From contig QMZD01000109.1 in NCBI GenBank assembly GCA_003662985.1, forward strand, positions 1-6,425: a DNA stretch of 6,425 nucleotides. Reading direction: 5' to 3'. The DNA comes from Archaeoglobales archaeon (GTDB taxonomy: Archaea; Halobacteriota; Archaeoglobi; Archaeoglobales; Archaeoglobaceae). A program made the translations under genes and the position numbers. Shown here one piece after another: positions 5,956-6,425 of this stretch. Below the pieces are notes generated by a model. The model saw only the letters and a list, made by a program, of their open reading frames with translations. It did no database searches and had not been told where the DNA came from. Every line of letters begins with the position of its first letter. Position 1 is the first letter of the stretch.

Positions 5956-5982
5956 ACCCCCAAACTTACCTCCCGAGCCTCC
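5956..5982 (-). promoter_or_regulatory. Cluster of three Shine-Dalgarno-like motifs before the MinD-ferredoxin gene
   Basis: The minus strand carries GGAGG (5978-5982), GGGAGGT (5968-5974) and GGGGGT (5956-5961) in a row ahead of ATG 5949. The last has the best spacing (6 bases) though not the best match; the stronger GGGAGGT is 18 bases away and merges with the TAA stop of the upstream gene. The arrangement suggests reinitiation by ribosomes ending the upstream gene. Confidence 0.5.
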
Positions 5983-6425
5983 GAACCCTATTGTAAATAT
6001 CTTTGAAGATTTCTTCGTATTCAGCCATGAGGAATCCTTTGGAGTACTTTTCAGCCGTTTCTGTGGAAAATGGAATTTTTCCCAGGATTTCCACGCCAAG
6101 GGATCTCAGTTCGCCTTCAATGTCAAATGGCAGACCATATTTGTTGATAACTACGCCATAATCGATGCCAAAATTTTTAACGAGTTCTATTGTTAGCTTG
6201 ACATCGTGCAGGCTGAAGGGAGAAGGTTCTGCAACGAGTATGACAAAGTCAGAGCCCTCTATACTCTCAACAACTGGACAGGAATTACCTGGAGGGCAGT
6301 CGATAATCAAATCCTTTTCTACATTTCCACCAATTCCGTCAATCTTTTCCTTAACTCTTTTAATTAGCGGAACCGCAGAAGCCTCGCCAACCCTTAGCTT
6401 GCCATAGGTTAGTTTGATTTTATTT
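5966..6425 (-). CDS. MinD-superfamily P-loop ATPase, 5' end outside the window
   Basis: The C-terminal 152 residues of a second MinD-like ATPase; the frame is open to the window edge, so the P-loop and any ferredoxin insert lie outside. Visible marks are YGKLRVGEAS near the edge, the Walker B segment LIIDCPPGNSCPV and the VAEPSPFSLHD stretch. These align with the downstream gene (GPPGIGCPV, VAEPTLAAISD) and show the two are paralogues, sharing the cysteine after the Walker B loop. Where the neighbour has GEENSGKL, this protein has GEASAVPL, a difference also seen between the two members of such pairs. A TTG at 6310 could be misread as a start but lies in the middle of the Walker B strand and the frame continues upstream. 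It is the first gene of the minus-strand cluster in this window and is separated from the next by 16 bases. A ferredoxin insert is expected from family pairs but not seen. Confidence 0.88.
   Translation of the reverse strand, partial: NKIKLTYGKLRVGEASAVPLIKRVKEKIDGIGGNVEKDLIIDCPPGNSCPVVESIEGSDFVILVAEPSPFSLHDVKLTIELVKNFGIDYGVVINKYGLPFDIEGELRSLGVEILGKIPFSTETAEKYSKGFLMAEYEEIFKDIYNRVRRLGR

Noticed and set aside
5950..6099. Longer N-terminus for the MinD-ferredoxin protein (50 extra residues)
   Set aside because: The extension overlaps the upstream ATPase gene in another frame, adds no recognised domain, and ends in a Gly-rich stretch that is a by-product of the Shine-Dalgarno motifs.

Overview
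The window looks like chromosomal DNA of an anaerobic, probably thermophilic euryarchaeon, most likely of the Archaeoglobales or a relative. The evidence is archaeal signals: TATA-like boxes, a divergent promoter that looks leaderless, and Shine-Dalgarno sites matching the archaeal 16S tail GGAGGTGAT. TTG starts, AT-leaning codon use, and iron-sulfur MinD and Mrp ATPases with a NifX-like protein fit too. The assignment to a clade is inference; no rRNA or marker gene is present.

Left half (68-3779): an ABC exporter locus. A NatA-type ATPase on the minus strand diverges from two ABC-2 permeases on the plus strand. A 41-bp gap with one palindromic TATA-like element separates them. The first permease (967-2691) carries an extra C-terminal membrane domain. 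Its EExxK, FxxxE, H and HxxxD motifs resemble PrsW-type intramembrane proteases, which suggests a transporter and a membrane protease in one chain. The second permease (2688-3779) overlaps the first by 4 bp, starts with TTG and has a strong Shine-Dalgarno site. Both permeases contain in-frame 9-bp tandem repeats encoding charged tripeptides. One ATPase dimer probably energises a heterodimer of the two permeases; the substrate is unknown.

Right half (3856-6425, minus strand, convergent with the permeases): a tight run of a MinD-family ATPase (5' end off the window), a MinD-family ATPase with an inserted two-cluster ferredoxin domain, an Mrp/ApbC-type iron-sulfur carrier ATPase, and a NifX/orange-protein-like small protein. 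The set matches the orange-protein (ORP) gene cluster of Desulfovibrio in content. It probably acts in assembly or carriage of an Fe-S or Mo-containing cluster; the link to ORP is inference.

There is no rRNA, tRNA, CRISPR, insertion sequence or phage gene. No gene-free stretch exceeds 300 bases; the longest gaps are about 76 bases (3780-3855 and 4237-4313).
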